A stretch of DNA of 64,000 nucleotides from positions 1 to 64,000 of the forward strand of contig JAFRST010000059.1 of the NCBI GenBank assembly GCA_017427465.1. The letters are read 5' to 3'. A model generated the notes under the pieces. That model did no database searches. It had not been told where the DNA came from and saw only the letters and a list, made by a program, of their open reading frames with translations. Source of the DNA: Clostridiales bacterium. Its GTDB lineage: Bacteria > Bacillota > Clostridia > Saccharofermentanales > Saccharofermentanaceae. The translations under genes and the position numbers were made by a program. Each line of letters opens with the position of its first letter. Positions within the stretch are counted from its first letter, which is position 1. This document shows, in pieces, positions 1-8,018 of the stretch.

Positions 1-1
1 A

Positions 2-136
2 TACTTTGCCGATATAAGAACTTACACAGAGACTTGTTCCCGCAACGGCATAAGCCCTTTTGACGCGCTCTCAAGACTTATGGCCGGAAATCCTTATTCA
101 CTTGATGAGGTCCTGAGTTCTGGGGACTGTGAATAG
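2..136 (+). CDS. 3' end of an unidentified gene, transposase-like tail (partial)
   Basis: An open frame enters from the left edge and stops at TAG 134-136, giving 44 residues (starting YFADIRTYTETCSRNGIS, then a region with SPFDALSRLMAGNPYSLDEVL). The pattern of an Arg-Asn-Gly turn followed by a short helix and GNPYS resembles the C-terminal tails of clostridial IS transposases from memory, but no catalytic part lies in the window, so the family cannot be named. Its stop lies only a few bases before the point where homology to a BlaI repressor begins in another frame. This suggests the DNA to the left was inserted into the 5' end of that repressor gene. Confidence 0.4.
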   Translation, partial: YFADIRTYTETCSRNGISPFDALSRLMAGNPYSLDEVLSSGDCE

Positions 137-168
137 TAACAGTTGATTGTCTTTGGAAGAACAATCCC

Positions 169-468
169 ATGACATTAATGGAGCTTACAAGAGCTCTTTA
201 TGCTGCAACAGGCTGGTCTAAACAGACAGTAATAACTTTTCTCAACCGCATGGTCGAAAAAGGCATAGTTACCTATGTTCAAGAAGGACGGACCAAGTGG
301 TTCAGTGCTGCAATAGACAGAACAGAAGCAGAGCTCGAAGAGACAACTTCTTTCCTGGATAAAGTATATGGCGGAAATGTCGGATTGCTGATATCGAACC
401 TGAAGTGTTCGGACAAACTTACAAAAGAGCAGTTAGAGGAACTTCGAAGGATAATCGAAGAGGATTAA
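169..468 (+). CDS. BlaI/MecI-type winged-helix repressor, 5'-truncated
   Basis: This 99-residue protein matches the BlaI/MecI family from the second helix of the winged helix-turn-helix onward: TGWSKQTVITFLNRMVEKG is the recognition-helix signature, followed by the wing (GRTKWFSA) and the C-terminal dimerisation helix region. Family members usually have about 120-130 residues. The same frame continues upstream of ATG 169 as VDCLWKNNP, which matches the family's helix-1 end (xxVMxxLW). It then meets a TGA at 130-132 without another start, so the first helix is lost. The stop is one base before the M56 protease gene, the classical blaI-blaR1 arrangement. The truncated product may bind DNA poorly; whether it is functional is not visible. 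Confidence 0.75.
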   Translation: MTLMELTRALYAATGWSKQTVITFLNRMVEKGIVTYVQEGRTKWFSAAIDRTEAELEETTSFLDKVYGGNVGLLISNLKCSDKLTKEQLEELRRIIEED

Positions 469-469
469 T

Positions 470-3400
470 ATGTTGCGGTATGTTTTCGGCATTACATTAT
501 TAGCGCTCGGGATAATAGTAATCAGAGCACTGTCGAACGGAAAAATCCTCCGCAAGCATCAGTATGCTTTCTGGATCATTATTCCGATCTATATGATCTT
601 AATGCCGTTTGTTAAGATAGACGTTCCTGTAGCAGATATATGGAATAACTTGTTCACTTCAAAGATTGAGACTGTGACAAATGAATCAACAGTAAATATA
701 TCGCCTGCAGTCGTGGTTGAAGATAAAAAAACAGAGCAAGCAGTTCATGATGATCAATCCGCATCAGATCACAAAACTCAAAATACGCCTGAGTTAATCA
801 ATAAACATGAGAAAAAACCGGAAAAGCATGCAGTGGTATCAAATGAGAAAACTAATGAATCCGGGAAGATAAATATCATATTGAGAGAATGCAGTATGCT
901 TGTTTCTGCCATTCTTATAGCTGCTTTAGTAGCGTACAATACCGGTTTTATTATTTATTGCAGACGTCACAGGAAATATATCGGCAGAGATCCTTTATGC
1001 GGGCTTAAGATCTATAGTATCGGGCATAAAGAAACGCCGTTTCTTCTTTTAAACAAGATCTATGTTGATAAGGATTCAGAAAGGATAAGTGAATGTGTTT
1101 TATGCCACGAAGCCTGTCATTATAAACACGGTGACCATCTGTGGGTTCTTATAAGATACCTTGTTCTTTTCATTAACTGGTATAACCCGGTTATCTGGGC
1201 TGCGTTCGTTCTTTCCGGTCGAGATTGTGAATTAGCATGCGATGAAGAAGTCTTGAGAGTTTATGGCGATGCTTATTCTAAAGATTATGCAAGAACACTA
1301 CTGGGAATGCTCCAGCAACAATCAAATACAGCAGCCGTCTTTACTCTTTCAACCGGAATGAGAGGCGGCTATAAGATGATGAAAAAGAGGATCATCAGCA
1401 TAAAAAGACCGGCAAATAACAGCCGAAAGGCTCTGGCTTTATGCATGGCAGCGATACTTCTGGTTACAAGTTGTTCTTTTGCAGATACTTCAAAAAATGT
1501 CAGAGAAGTCTCTGCTAATGACCCCTGGTGGAATGATAAGGAAACAGTTATTACTCCGGACGATCTTAAGAAAGAAGTAAATAAGGATTTTTGGAGTGAG
1601 CACGGTTGTTTTTATGCTGCTGATAATGATTCGGTGATTCTTGTTTTTTCGATCTATTACAAGGAAACAAATGATGCATTATTACGACACTATTCTTACG
1701 ATGGAAAACTGCTGGGACAGGTGCGGCTTTCCGATTATTTTGGAGAAAATGTTGTCTTCTATACCCCTGAAACGTTCTACAAATTAAATGATAAGTATTA
1801 CACTATTATACAGCACTATGATGACCAAATGGATTCACTTGTTAATACCGGCTATGAGATTGATTTTGACGGTAAAACATTGAAGAATCCGTTTTTAATA
1901 GAGCTTCCGGACGACGGCAGTATGTTCTCTAGTATAATTGCCATGACCGGAGTTGATGATAAGCTTGTATATCTCATGTCTATGGGAGATTTCGAACAGC
2001 ATTCTTATAAGATATGTGTGATTGAAGGAGATAACACCAGATTCTTTGTCCCTGATTTCGGAAATGATGTTCAGATAAACTATATCGGTAATTTAATGAA
2101 ATACGGAAACGGTGTTTCTTTTACAGCTGAGATTATCGATAACTTTATCAGTAAAAGCCTCTTCTGTACTTTGGATCTGAATTCTTTTGAGATGGGAATT
2201 ACAGAGACAAAAGATGATCTGAACTGGATGCAATTTGTACCTGATTGCGGTGCTTTCCAATGCCGTGATAATAAGGTGATCTCGAAAACTGTTTTCGGAA
2301 CAGAAGAAGATAAGATCTTGGTAGATCTATCAGATACTTATATTCTCGGTGAATCTTCAGATATGAGTGTGGTATGGGCAACAGATGATACAGTCGTGCT
2401 TTTTATTGATGACCAGTCACCTGCAGGCGGTATGTCAACAGCCCGTCTGATAAAACTTGAAAAAGCTGATCAGAATCCAAATCGCGGGAAAAAGATACTA
2501 AGTCTTGCATATATAGATTGGATCAATGAACTTGAATACGAAGCCGTTAATGATTTTAACCGGAACTCAAAAAAGTATTTCATTGAAGTAACCGACAAGT
2601 ATTATAAAGCTGCAACGAGTGTTTTCGATAATGACGATTATCAATCTGATTCTACTTTAATATATGCCTATGAAGCAGATGCAGTAGATCTTCTTAAGTC
2701 TGATATCAGGGAAGGTACAGGTCCTGATATGGTCATCTACAGTTCAAACAGCGCACAGCTTAACGATACGGATTATCTTATAGATCTGACCCAACGCATT
2801 AAATCCGAGAGGAAACTGACTAACGGGAAATATATAGATCTGGTAACTACTCCAAACAGCCGTGACGGTAAGCATTATCGCCTGGATTACGGATGCAATT
2901 ACTCTGCATTGTTTATAAACAATTCTTTCATCAGTGATGGAACAACAGGATTAACCTTTGATCAATATGACAGCATAATTAATGAACACAATGCCGGGAA
3001 GAGCATTCTTTATGAAGACGATCTTGCCTTAATGAAGACTTTTATGGAAAACTCAGATTGTATAGACTTCACCAAAGACGGAGAACTGATTCTTGGAAAT
3101 GAAAGCTTCAGAGCCGCAAATGAGTATATCGCGTCTGTTCCGGATGTTATGCCGTATGACAATGTGAACTGGACGAGAATGAAAAATATGCAGATCGCAG
3201 AAGGAATGGCATTTGAATCTTTTATGTATTTATACGGAAGAGCATTTAAGAATTATTCAATCATCGGTCTGCCTTCTTCTGACGGTCATGCTGAGGTGAT
3301 CAGAGGAAGAGGCATAGGTATTACCAGCTGCTGCGCTTTGCCGGACGCGGCGTGGGAGTTTGCGATGACGATGATGTCTCCCGACTTCCAGAACAAGGAA

Positions 3401-3700
3401 AATAAATATTATGATCCTGTTCTTAAAAGTGCTCGCAGCATAGCATTTGAAAGCTATATAGATCTTAAAAATGCCAGCAGGAATCCTTATGACGCTTCAG
3501 ATATTCCGATTTCAAAAGACATCATTGATTACTATATCGATCAGGTTTCCGACGCAGTTACAGTTCCGGATATAGATTCCGGGATCATTGTCATAATGAA
3601 TGAAGAGATGCCTGCATATTACAGCGGGCAAAAGTCTCTGGATGATGTTATCGCAATAATTGAGAATCGTGTGAATATGATGCTTTCGGAACAGAATTGA
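470..3700 (+). CDS. BlaR1-like M56 metallopeptidase with large propeller/solute-binding-like sensor
   Basis: This 1076-residue membrane protein is twice the size of BlaR1. The N-terminus carries two TM helices (about 3-20 and 34-50), an unusual Lys/Glu-rich loop (65-135), a third TM (141-163), and the M56 zinc site HEACH at 213-217 with ELACDEEVL (254-262) as the downstream ligand region. A further TM at about 321-336 ends in VTSC. Instead of a penicillin-binding sensor, the outside part has a beta-strand-rich, propeller-like stretch (about 350-690). It then has a region resembling ABC extracellular solute-binding proteins (YIDWINELEYEAVNDFN; GTGPDMVIYSS). It follows the blaI-like gene by one base, so by family logic it is the sensor-protease that inactivates that repressor. 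The ligand is unknown; a sugar, peptide or antibiotic is possible. Confidence 0.8.
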   Translation: MLRYVFGITLLALGIIVIRALSNGKILRKHQYAFWIIIPIYMILMPFVKIDVPVADIWNNLFTSKIETVTNESTVNISPAVVVEDKKTEQAVHDDQSASDHKTQNTPELINKHEKKPEKHAVVSNEKTNESGKINIILRECSMLVSAILIAALVAYNTGFIIYCRRHRKYIGRDPLCGLKIYSIGHKETPFLLLNKIYVDKDSERISECVLCHEACHYKHGDHLWVLIRYLVLFINWYNPVIWAAFVLSGRDCELACDEEVLRVYGDAYSKDYARTLLGMLQQQSNTAAVFTLSTGMRGGYKMMKKRIISIKRPANNSRKALALCMAAILLVTSCSFADTSKNVREVSANDPWWNDKETVITPDDLKKEVNKDFWSEHGCFYAADNDSVILVFSIYYKETNDALLRHYSYDGKLLGQVRLSDYFGENVVFYTPETFYKLNDKYYTIIQHYDDQMDSLVNTGYEIDFDGKTLKNPFLIELPDDGSMFSSIIAMTGVDDKLVYLMSMGDFEQHSYKICVIEGDNTRFFVPDFGNDVQINYIGNLMKYGNGVSFTAEIIDNFISKSLFCTLDLNSFEMGITETKDDLNWMQFVPDCGAFQCRDNKVISKTVFGTEEDKILVDLSDTYILGESSDMSVVWATDDTVVLFIDDQSPAGGMSTARLIKLEKADQNPNRGKKILSLAYIDWINELEYEAVNDFNRNSKKYFIEVTDKYYKAATSVFDNDDYQSDSTLIYAYEADAVDLLKSDIREGTGPDMVIYSSNSAQLNDTDYLIDLTQRIKSERKLTNGKYIDLVTTPNSRDGKHYRLDYGCNYSALFINNSFISDGTTGLTFDQYDSIINEHNAGKSILYEDDLALMKTFMENSDCIDFTKDGELILGNESFRAANEYIASVPDVMPYDNVNWTRMKNMQIAEGMAFESFMYLYGRAFKNYSIIGLPSSDGHAEVIRGRGIGITSCCALPDAAWEFAMTMMSPDFQNKENKYYDPVLKSARSIAFESYIDLKNASRNPYDASDIPISKDIIDYYIDQVSDAVTVPDIDSGIIVIMNEEMPAYYSGQKSLDDVIAIIENRVNMMLSEQN

Positions 3701-3832
3701 GAAACGTCGGCAAGTATGAGCCTGCATAAGCAGCATTCCTTTTTGATGGCGATCAAACTTTCTGTATCAGATATCGATTTTCTTTCAAAAATGATATTGT
3801 ATTATGCGTTTGCCTAATTTGAGAGGCGGGGC

Positions 3833-4090
3833 TTACTCATATTCAACAGTTTGAGTATTATCGAACACTTTGATCTTAAATATATATATTTGAGTCCCCT
3901 TCGTTACTAAGGTGTTTGAAGAAGAATCGTGCGGAGCAACAGAAAGCTCATTCTTGCAAACAACAGTATATATAAGCGCATAGTAATATGTGCCATCATA
4001 TTGTGTCGACTTATATGGGAACAAAAGCACAATAAATAGTATAAGTATGAGCAATATAATGAGGATTTTATTTGTTTTTTTCTTTCCCAT
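3833..4090 (-). CDS. small single-pass membrane protein, uncharacterised
   Basis: This 85-residue protein has a Lys-rich N-terminus (MGKKKTNK) and one strong TM helix (about 8-24, LIILLILILFIVLLF). An extracytoplasmic tail follows with the pattern YKSTQYDGTYYYALIYTVV and a final beta-rich segment (IYIFKIKVFDNTQTVEYE). Similar short proteins with one TM and a KYKAILYxVxK-like segment are common in Firmicutes and have no known function. It converges on the M56 gene and lies downstream of the cyclase gene, 92 bp away, so it may be the last gene of that operon or have its own promoter. Confidence 0.7.
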   Translation of the reverse strand: MGKKKTNKILIILLILILFIVLLFPYKSTQYDGTYYYALIYTVVCKNELSVAPHDSSSNTLVTKGTQIYIFKIKVFDNTQTVEYE

Positions 4091-4182
4091 AACATTTTTA
4101 TGTCAACGTAATAGTATAAATGGAACAGGGAATTCAAAGTATTCAGGCCTCAAGTTCAGATTGCACAAGCACCTTTCCCCGG

Positions 4183-4779
4183 CTACTCATTCTTGATCAG
4201 TATTGCTCTGCATGGCGCGCCGTCGCAGCCTCCGAGATTTATCGGAGCTGCATCAAGAAGATAAGAACCTGCAGGGACATCACCCAGCCTGATTCCCTCG
4301 AGAAGAACGATCTTCGCGCCAAGCATGATAAGATGTACTGCCATCGGTGCATCCTCAGGACCTACGGTCTGCGATTCATTTCCGTATAGCTTTATCTTCG
4401 CGTCAGCGAAAACTTTAGCGCCTTCTTCAGTCATGGTGGAATCGCCCTTAACAAGTATCATGTCAGATGCTTGGGGATCACATGCCTTAGCTTCTGCAAG
4501 GATCCTTAATGCATCGTCTTTTCCAAGCTTTCCTTCATGTTCTGCGACGTAAGCAAACCCAATGAAATTTTCGAGCGGCACCTGATCGATCGTCTCTTCA
4601 CCGTCGATAAAATGGAAAGGCGCATCGACATGCGTGCCGTTATGCGCGCACATCTTAAGTGCCGTAAGATTGCATATATCGCCGTTGCTGATCCTCATCT
4701 GCACGATCTTCTCCGGAGAAGGATCACCCGGGTAAACAGCACATCTGAAGACTTCCTGTGAAATGTCATATATCTTCAT
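4183..4779 (-). CDS. cyclase family protein (kynurenine formamidase-like metal hydrolase)
   Basis: This 198-residue protein belongs to the cyclase/KynB-like family (PF04199). The metal-binding signature HNGTHVDAPFHF is at about 46-57, and the N-terminal YDISQEVF start and YPGDPSP strand are typical. Characterised relatives hydrolyse N-formylkynurenine, isatin or other cyclic amides using Zn or Mn. It is the promoter-distal enzyme of a minus-strand run with a nitrilase-type amidase, a nitroreductase and an MBL hydrolase. That suggests breakdown of an amide or N-heterocyclic compound, but the substrate is not evident. The ATG at 4779 is preceded by GGAGGGTTACC, a good ribosome-binding site. Confidence 0.85.
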   Translation of the reverse strand: MKIYDISQEVFRCAVYPGDPSPEKIVQMRISNGDICNLTALKMCAHNGTHVDAPFHFIDGEETIDQVPLENFIGFAYVAEHEGKLGKDDALRILAEAKACDPQASDMILVKGDSTMTEEGAKVFADAKIKLYGNESQTVGPEDAPMAVHLIMLGAKIVLLEGIRLGDVPAGSYLLDAAPINLGGCDGAPCRAILIKNE

Positions 4780-4791
4780 GGTAACCCTCCG

Positions 4792-4965
4792 TTACATCTG
4801 ATGCCTTACGGTCTTATACTCGTCTCCGTCCTTGTAGTAGGGGCACTCCTTACTGTGTCTTTGCGCCAGCCTTGCGATCTCATCTTCGTCGAGATTAAGA
4901 TCGCACAAGGGTTCACCCGTTTCCTCATCAAAATATGCGTATTGGCATGTCTCGCAGCTTGCCAT
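4792..4965 (-). CDS. DUF6472 family Cys-rich small protein
   Basis: The real gene is 57 residues, starting at ATG 4963-4965 behind AGGAAGG; a longer open frame upstream overlaps the nitroreductase gene and is not needed. It has the pattern MASCETCQYAYFDEETGEP, then CDLNLDEDEIARL, CPYYKDGDEYK and a terminal VRHQM. This matches the small clostridial DUF6472 family with four conserved Cys (C4, C7, C21, C41) that probably bind a metal. The function is unknown. It sits 4 bp after the nitroreductase stop and 12 bp before the cyclase start, so it is translated from the same transcript. Confidence 0.85.
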   Translation of the reverse strand: MASCETCQYAYFDEETGEPLCDLNLDEDEIARLAQRHSKECPYYKDGDEYKTVRHQM

Positions 4966-4969
4966 GTGA

Positions 4970-5506
4970 TCATCCTTCCTTCTTAAAACCGTTAAACCAT
5001 GCGCGGTCCTCAAACGCTTTTTTCTTAGGCAATACGGGCTCACCTTCCGCCACGCCGACCGGCAGGAAACATACGAGTTCGTAATCGTCAGGGACATTTA
5101 GTATCTGAGCGATCTTCGCGCCTATCTTATCTTCATCCGTGATATGGCCTTCGAACCAGCAGCTCTGATAACCGAGCTCGACTATCTCAAGAAGCATGTT
5201 CTCTATAGCCGCAGAATAATCCTGTACCGCATAGCACTTATCCCTGTATGCGATGATGCGCTGTGTAAGAACGCAAATAGCAGCGGGTGCTCCTTTTGCG
5301 ACCGGCGGATCTATCACGCCAAGGATCTTTTCCATCAGTTCAGGATCGTCAACTGCAATAAGGCTTGTAGTCTGCTTGTTGCATCCTGAAGGAGCTGCAA
5401 GTCCTGCATTTACTATCTTTACGAGGTCTTCACGCGGGACCGCTATAGGCTTGTAAGAGCCTCTGTAGCTGTGACGCGCGTTAATAGCTTCAAATGTATT
5501 CATCAT
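4970..5506 (-). CDS. nitroreductase family protein
   Basis: This 178-residue flavoprotein of the nitroreductase superfamily has the FMN-binding N-terminal pattern NARHSYRGSYKPIAVPREDL, the AAPSGCNKQ motif (about 37-45), and a C-terminal segment ending near the FMN phosphate site (LPVGVAEGEPVLPKKK). Family members are FMN-dependent NAD(P)H oxidoreductases acting on nitro compounds, quinones or ene substrates; the true substrate is unknown. The start overlaps the nitrilase stop by 4 bp (ATGA), so the two are translationally coupled. Confidence 0.85.
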   Translation of the reverse strand: MMNTFEAINARHSYRGSYKPIAVPREDLVKIVNAGLAAPSGCNKQTTSLIAVDDPELMEKILGVIDPPVAKGAPAAICVLTQRIIAYRDKCYAVQDYSAAIENMLLEIVELGYQSCWFEGHITDEDKIGAKIAQILNVPDDYELVCFLPVGVAEGEPVLPKKKAFEDRAWFNGFKKEG

Positions 5507-6615
5507 TCTTCTCCTAATTCTTCAAGCAGTTCTGTATTTCTCTCGAGCAGGTTATAGATTCCGTCCTCAGAGAGCACTCCCCGTTTCAGATCTCCGGGTA
5601 GTTTTCCAGCTTCATCAAGTTCAAAATCCTTTATCCACAATTTGCCTGTGTAGTAATCTTCAAGTTTGCTGATCTCACTTTGGAAATCCAGAAAAGCATC
5701 CGTTTCTTCTTTTGCCTTATCCAATACTGCCAAAGCCTTATCGTAGATCTCTTCCATCTGACTGATGCGGTCTTCGGGCTTCTGCTCACACAATATTTCG
5801 TATCTTTCAGGGTGTCTGTATTTGTCACCCACGATCTCATTTTCGCGGTAGCTTCTAAGCAGATCCAGATCAAGCTCTGCGATATAAACACCGGGCTCTT
5901 CAGGCGCTTCGAAGACACACATATCCCTTACGCCGGGCTCGTCTCTGAGCCATGCCACACCGTCGAAAAGTGTTGAGTGTCCGTTGCAGTCAGGCTGTCC
6001 CATAGGGTAGTTGCATGTTGCGACTGCAACCATATTCTCATAGGCTCTCGTTCTTAAAGCTGACAGGCGGTTGATCTCCATCGGGCAGGCATTCGGAGCA
6101 AGGATCACTTCAGCGCCTTTGAGCATAAGGATCCTCGCACTCTCAGGAAACTCCCTGTCAAAGCAGATCATGGAGCCGAACTTTACCGTGCCTCTTCCGA
6201 AGTCCAGGTCAGCAACATAGAAATCGTCTCCGCCTTGAAGAACGACTTCATCATCAAAAGCGCAGGTATGCACCTTTGAATAATGCAGTATCTCTTCGCC
6301 GTGCATATCAAAGAACACCACGGAATTAAGCGGCTTATCAATGCTCTTCTCAAGGAACGTAATGCCTATTGCCATTCCGAGTTCCTTGGCAAGATCGCGG
6401 AAAGCATTTACGAAGTCACTGTCCTTGCTTATCGCAAGCTTATCAAGCGCGTCAGTATCCTGCGGCAGATAGTATCCGTCGCTCCACATCTCAGGGAAAA
6501 GCGCCACATCCGCGCCCTTTTCCTTAGCCTCTCTGCAGGCCTTTATTCCTATTTCCAGTTGTTCTTCAAGGCTCTTTGCGGGCAGGAGCTGAAGCAATGC
6601 TATTTTGAATTTCAT
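5503..6615 (-). CDS. carbon-nitrogen hydrolase (nitrilase superfamily)
   Basis: This 370-residue cytoplasmic protein has the nitrilase catalytic triad: Glu in ALFPEMWSDG (about 42), Lys in YSKVHTCAF (about 114) and Cys in MICFDREFPESARIL (about 150). Family members hydrolyse C-N bonds in amides, N-carbamoyl compounds or nitriles. The catalytic fold ends near residue 260 (ELDLDLLRSYRENE). A helical extension of about 100 residues follows (EQKPEDRISQMEEIYDKAL) and is longer than in most relatives. It lies second in the minus-strand operon, 22 bp downstream of the MBL hydrolase and overlapping the nitroreductase start. Confidence 0.85.
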   Translation of the reverse strand: MKFKIALLQLLPAKSLEEQLEIGIKACREAKEKGADVALFPEMWSDGYYLPQDTDALDKLAISKDSDFVNAFRDLAKELGMAIGITFLEKSIDKPLNSVVFFDMHGEEILHYSKVHTCAFDDEVVLQGGDDFYVADLDFGRGTVKFGSMICFDREFPESARILMLKGAEVILAPNACPMEINRLSALRTRAYENMVAVATCNYPMGQPDCNGHSTLFDGVAWLRDEPGVRDMCVFEAPEEPGVYIAELDLDLLRSYRENEIVGDKYRHPERYEILCEQKPEDRISQMEEIYDKALAVLDKAKEETDAFLDFQSEISKLEDYYTGKLWIKDFELDEAGKLPGDLKRGVLSEDGIYNLLERNTELLEELGEE

Positions 6616-6637
6616 ATCATTCTTCCTCTTTGTAATG

Positions 6638-7453
6638 CTATCTTCCTTTAATCTCTATACGGTCAAGTATACCCTGAACACTTACGCCCGGGTGTGTCAC
6701 ATACATTCTGGTGACATCCTCGATGAAGACGATATCCGCTCCTGTCTTTTCTGCAATTGTTTCCTTAGGTATCCCCTTGTCAACATACTTCATTATTCTC
6801 TTTACCAGCGAATAGACATCATCCGGAGCACTCTTACCTACTAACCCTCCGAGAAAGCCGCTCTTAAGATCCGCCGCACGGGCATGCCCGTAATATACCT
6901 TGGCAGGCTTCATCGACAAAAGCATATTCCATGTCTTCTCGATCTCAGTGCCCCTGTGGAGCTCAAGCTCATATAACGGATTGAGATCTCCTACAAACAG
7001 TTCGCCCGAATCTAGCATCAGACTTATGCTGTCATTCGTATGACCAGGTGTCGCATATACAGCGCCGTCTATTCCGATCTCCTGCAGAAAAGCCCTACTG
7101 TCTTCTATCGTGAAGAACCTGATATCCCCATCCCTGATCGGAACAAAAGATGCTTTCTTATCCTTTGCAAGTATCCTGTCCGAACAATGAATGTAGTCTT
7201 TCTGAATATCTGCCGCACAGATCACCGGGCCCATATCAGCGATCTCCTGGGCGATGCCCATGTGGTCAGGATGGTAGTGTGAGATCAGCAGATAATTAAT
7301 GTCCTGGACCTTCTCGCCTGCTTCTCCGACGGCATGACAAAAAGCGGCAAGAGTGCCGGCCCATCCTGTGTCAAAAAGGATCGAGCCGTTCCTTCCTTTG
7401 ATCAGATAAGTATTTGTTGTGCCATACTTTATTTCTTTAATCATAAGAGCCAC
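6638..7453 (-). CDS. MBL-fold metallohydrolase
   Basis: This 271-residue metallo-beta-lactamase-fold hydrolase has the metal motif SHYHPDHMG (about 59-67), GHTNDSISL, the strand-turn GELFVGDL and YYGHARA as successive metal-ligand regions. Glyoxalase-II/lactonase-like members bind two metals and hydrolyse thioesters, lactones or phosphodiesters; the substrate here is unknown. The last 70 residues are helical (SLVKRIMKYVDKGIPKET) and read like a small winged-helix or cap domain. It is the first gene of the minus-strand operon and its promoter must lie in the repeat-rich 7454-8018 region. Confidence 0.8.
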   Translation of the reverse strand: MALMIKEIKYGTTNTYLIKGRNGSILFDTGWAGTLAAFCHAVGEAGEKVQDINYLLISHYHPDHMGIAQEIADMGPVICAADIQKDYIHCSDRILAKDKKASFVPIRDGDIRFFTIEDSRAFLQEIGIDGAVYATPGHTNDSISLMLDSGELFVGDLNPLYELELHRGTEIEKTWNMLLSMKPAKVYYGHARAADLKSGFLGGLVGKSAPDDVYSLVKRIMKYVDKGIPKETIAEKTGADIVFIEDVTRMYVTHPGVSVQGILDRIEIKGR

Positions 7454-7538
7454 CTAGAAGCATTATAACACTCGCGTTTTACACGGATATAAACAGGTCT
7501 TCATAGTGCAAGGGTGTACATATATGTCTATACGGACG

Positions 7539-7639
7539 GATTCGAGGCGAAACTTGAGGCTGCCCCCTCAAATTCAGCCTCAAATCAAAGCAGATAATCC
7601 GAATTTGAGGCGAAACTTGAGGCACCACCCTCAAATTCA
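7539..7639. repeat. twin palindromic repeat 1 (period about 63 bp)
   Basis: Two imperfect copies lie at 7539-7575 and 7601-7639, sharing GAGGCGAAACTTGAGGC and CCCTCAAATTCA. Copy 2 folds into a perfect 10-bp stem (GAATTTGAGG at 7601-7610 with CCTCAAATTC at 7629-7638). Copy 1 has a mismatched version. The spacer carries GCCTCAAAT, which can also pair with CTTGAGGC inside copy 1, giving an alternative fold. The element lies in the non-coding stretch 7454-8018. Confidence 0.7.
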
Positions 7640-7666
7640 TCACACATTGCTCCGCGGGACGGCCTT

Positions 7667-7730
7667 TTTTGTTGCGCGGGTGGCTCTTTTGTTTATGCAG
7701 GTGACTTATTTGTTTACGCGGGTGCGGGGC
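7667..7730. repeat. three imperfect 20-22-bp tandem repeats
   Basis: Three units in tandem: 7667-7686, 7687-7708 and 7709-7730, each built as TTTTGTT followed by RYGCRGGTG. The third is followed by a GC-rich run. They lie between two twin palindromes in the divergent promoter region of the MBL and TetR genes. The 22-bp spacing equals two helical turns, so a protein-binding array is possible, but no regulator motif is recognised. Confidence 0.5.
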
Positions 7731-7750
7731 ACCGGGCGCAATTATTGTGT

Positions 7751-7862
7751 TGCAGAAAAAGTGTAGTAAATCGCCCCTGAAAACTACACTTTTTTCGCAA
7801 TAATCGAAAAAGTGCAGAAAAAGTGTAGTAAATCGCCCTTGAAAACTACACTTTTTTCGCAA
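7751..7862. repeat. twin palindromic repeat 2 (two 50-bp copies, 1 mismatch)
   Basis: Copies at 7751-7800 and 7813-7862 differ at one base and are separated by 12 bp containing TCGAAAA. Each has a 12-bp stem (AAAAAGTGTAGT at 7756-7767 with ACTACACTTTTT at 7783-7794). The 3' arm of copy 1 (CACTTTTTTCG) can instead pair with CGAAAAAGTG at 7805-7814 across the spacer, so the hairpins are mutually exclusive. They lie between divergent gene starts, so a simple transcription terminator role is unlikely. Confidence 0.85.
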
Positions 7863-7926
7863 CAAGGAGAACCATTGACAACTGTCTTATGCATGATTAA
7901 AATGAAACTACTTTCATTTTTCCGTT

Positions 7927-8015
7927 GCACGCAATCTAAGGAGATAACCGCACGCAATCTGAGGGAATAATGCGCGCAGTCTGAGAAGCAAATGCAAGCC
8001 GTCTGAGAGGATAAG
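7927..8015 (+). repeat. four imperfect 22-23-bp tandem repeats just before the tetR start
   Basis: Units start at 7927, 7950, 7972 and 7994 and follow GCACGCAATCTGAGG plus a short A-rich end. The last unit supplies the TetR gene's ribosome-binding site (GAGAGG at 8005-8010), 8 bp before ATG 8019. The units are direct repeats, not the dyad typical of TetR operators. They could be a binding array or repeated ribosome-binding-like segments. Confidence 0.6.
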
Positions 8016-8018
8016 ATA

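Noticed and set aside
7751-7862. Twin palindrome as a pair of transcription terminators
   Set aside because: The region lies between divergent gene starts, no gene ends there, and the T-run lies inside the stem and not behind it.
7479-7865. Open frame of 128 residues on the minus strand across the repeat region
   Set aside because: Its protein is made of the twin palindromes and tandem repeats translated (a repeated VVFRGDLLHFF-like stretch) and has no ribosome-binding site; it is a by-product of repeats.
7539-8015. CRISPR array
   Set aside because: The repeats are tandem or paired without unique spacers of constant length, and no cas genes are present.
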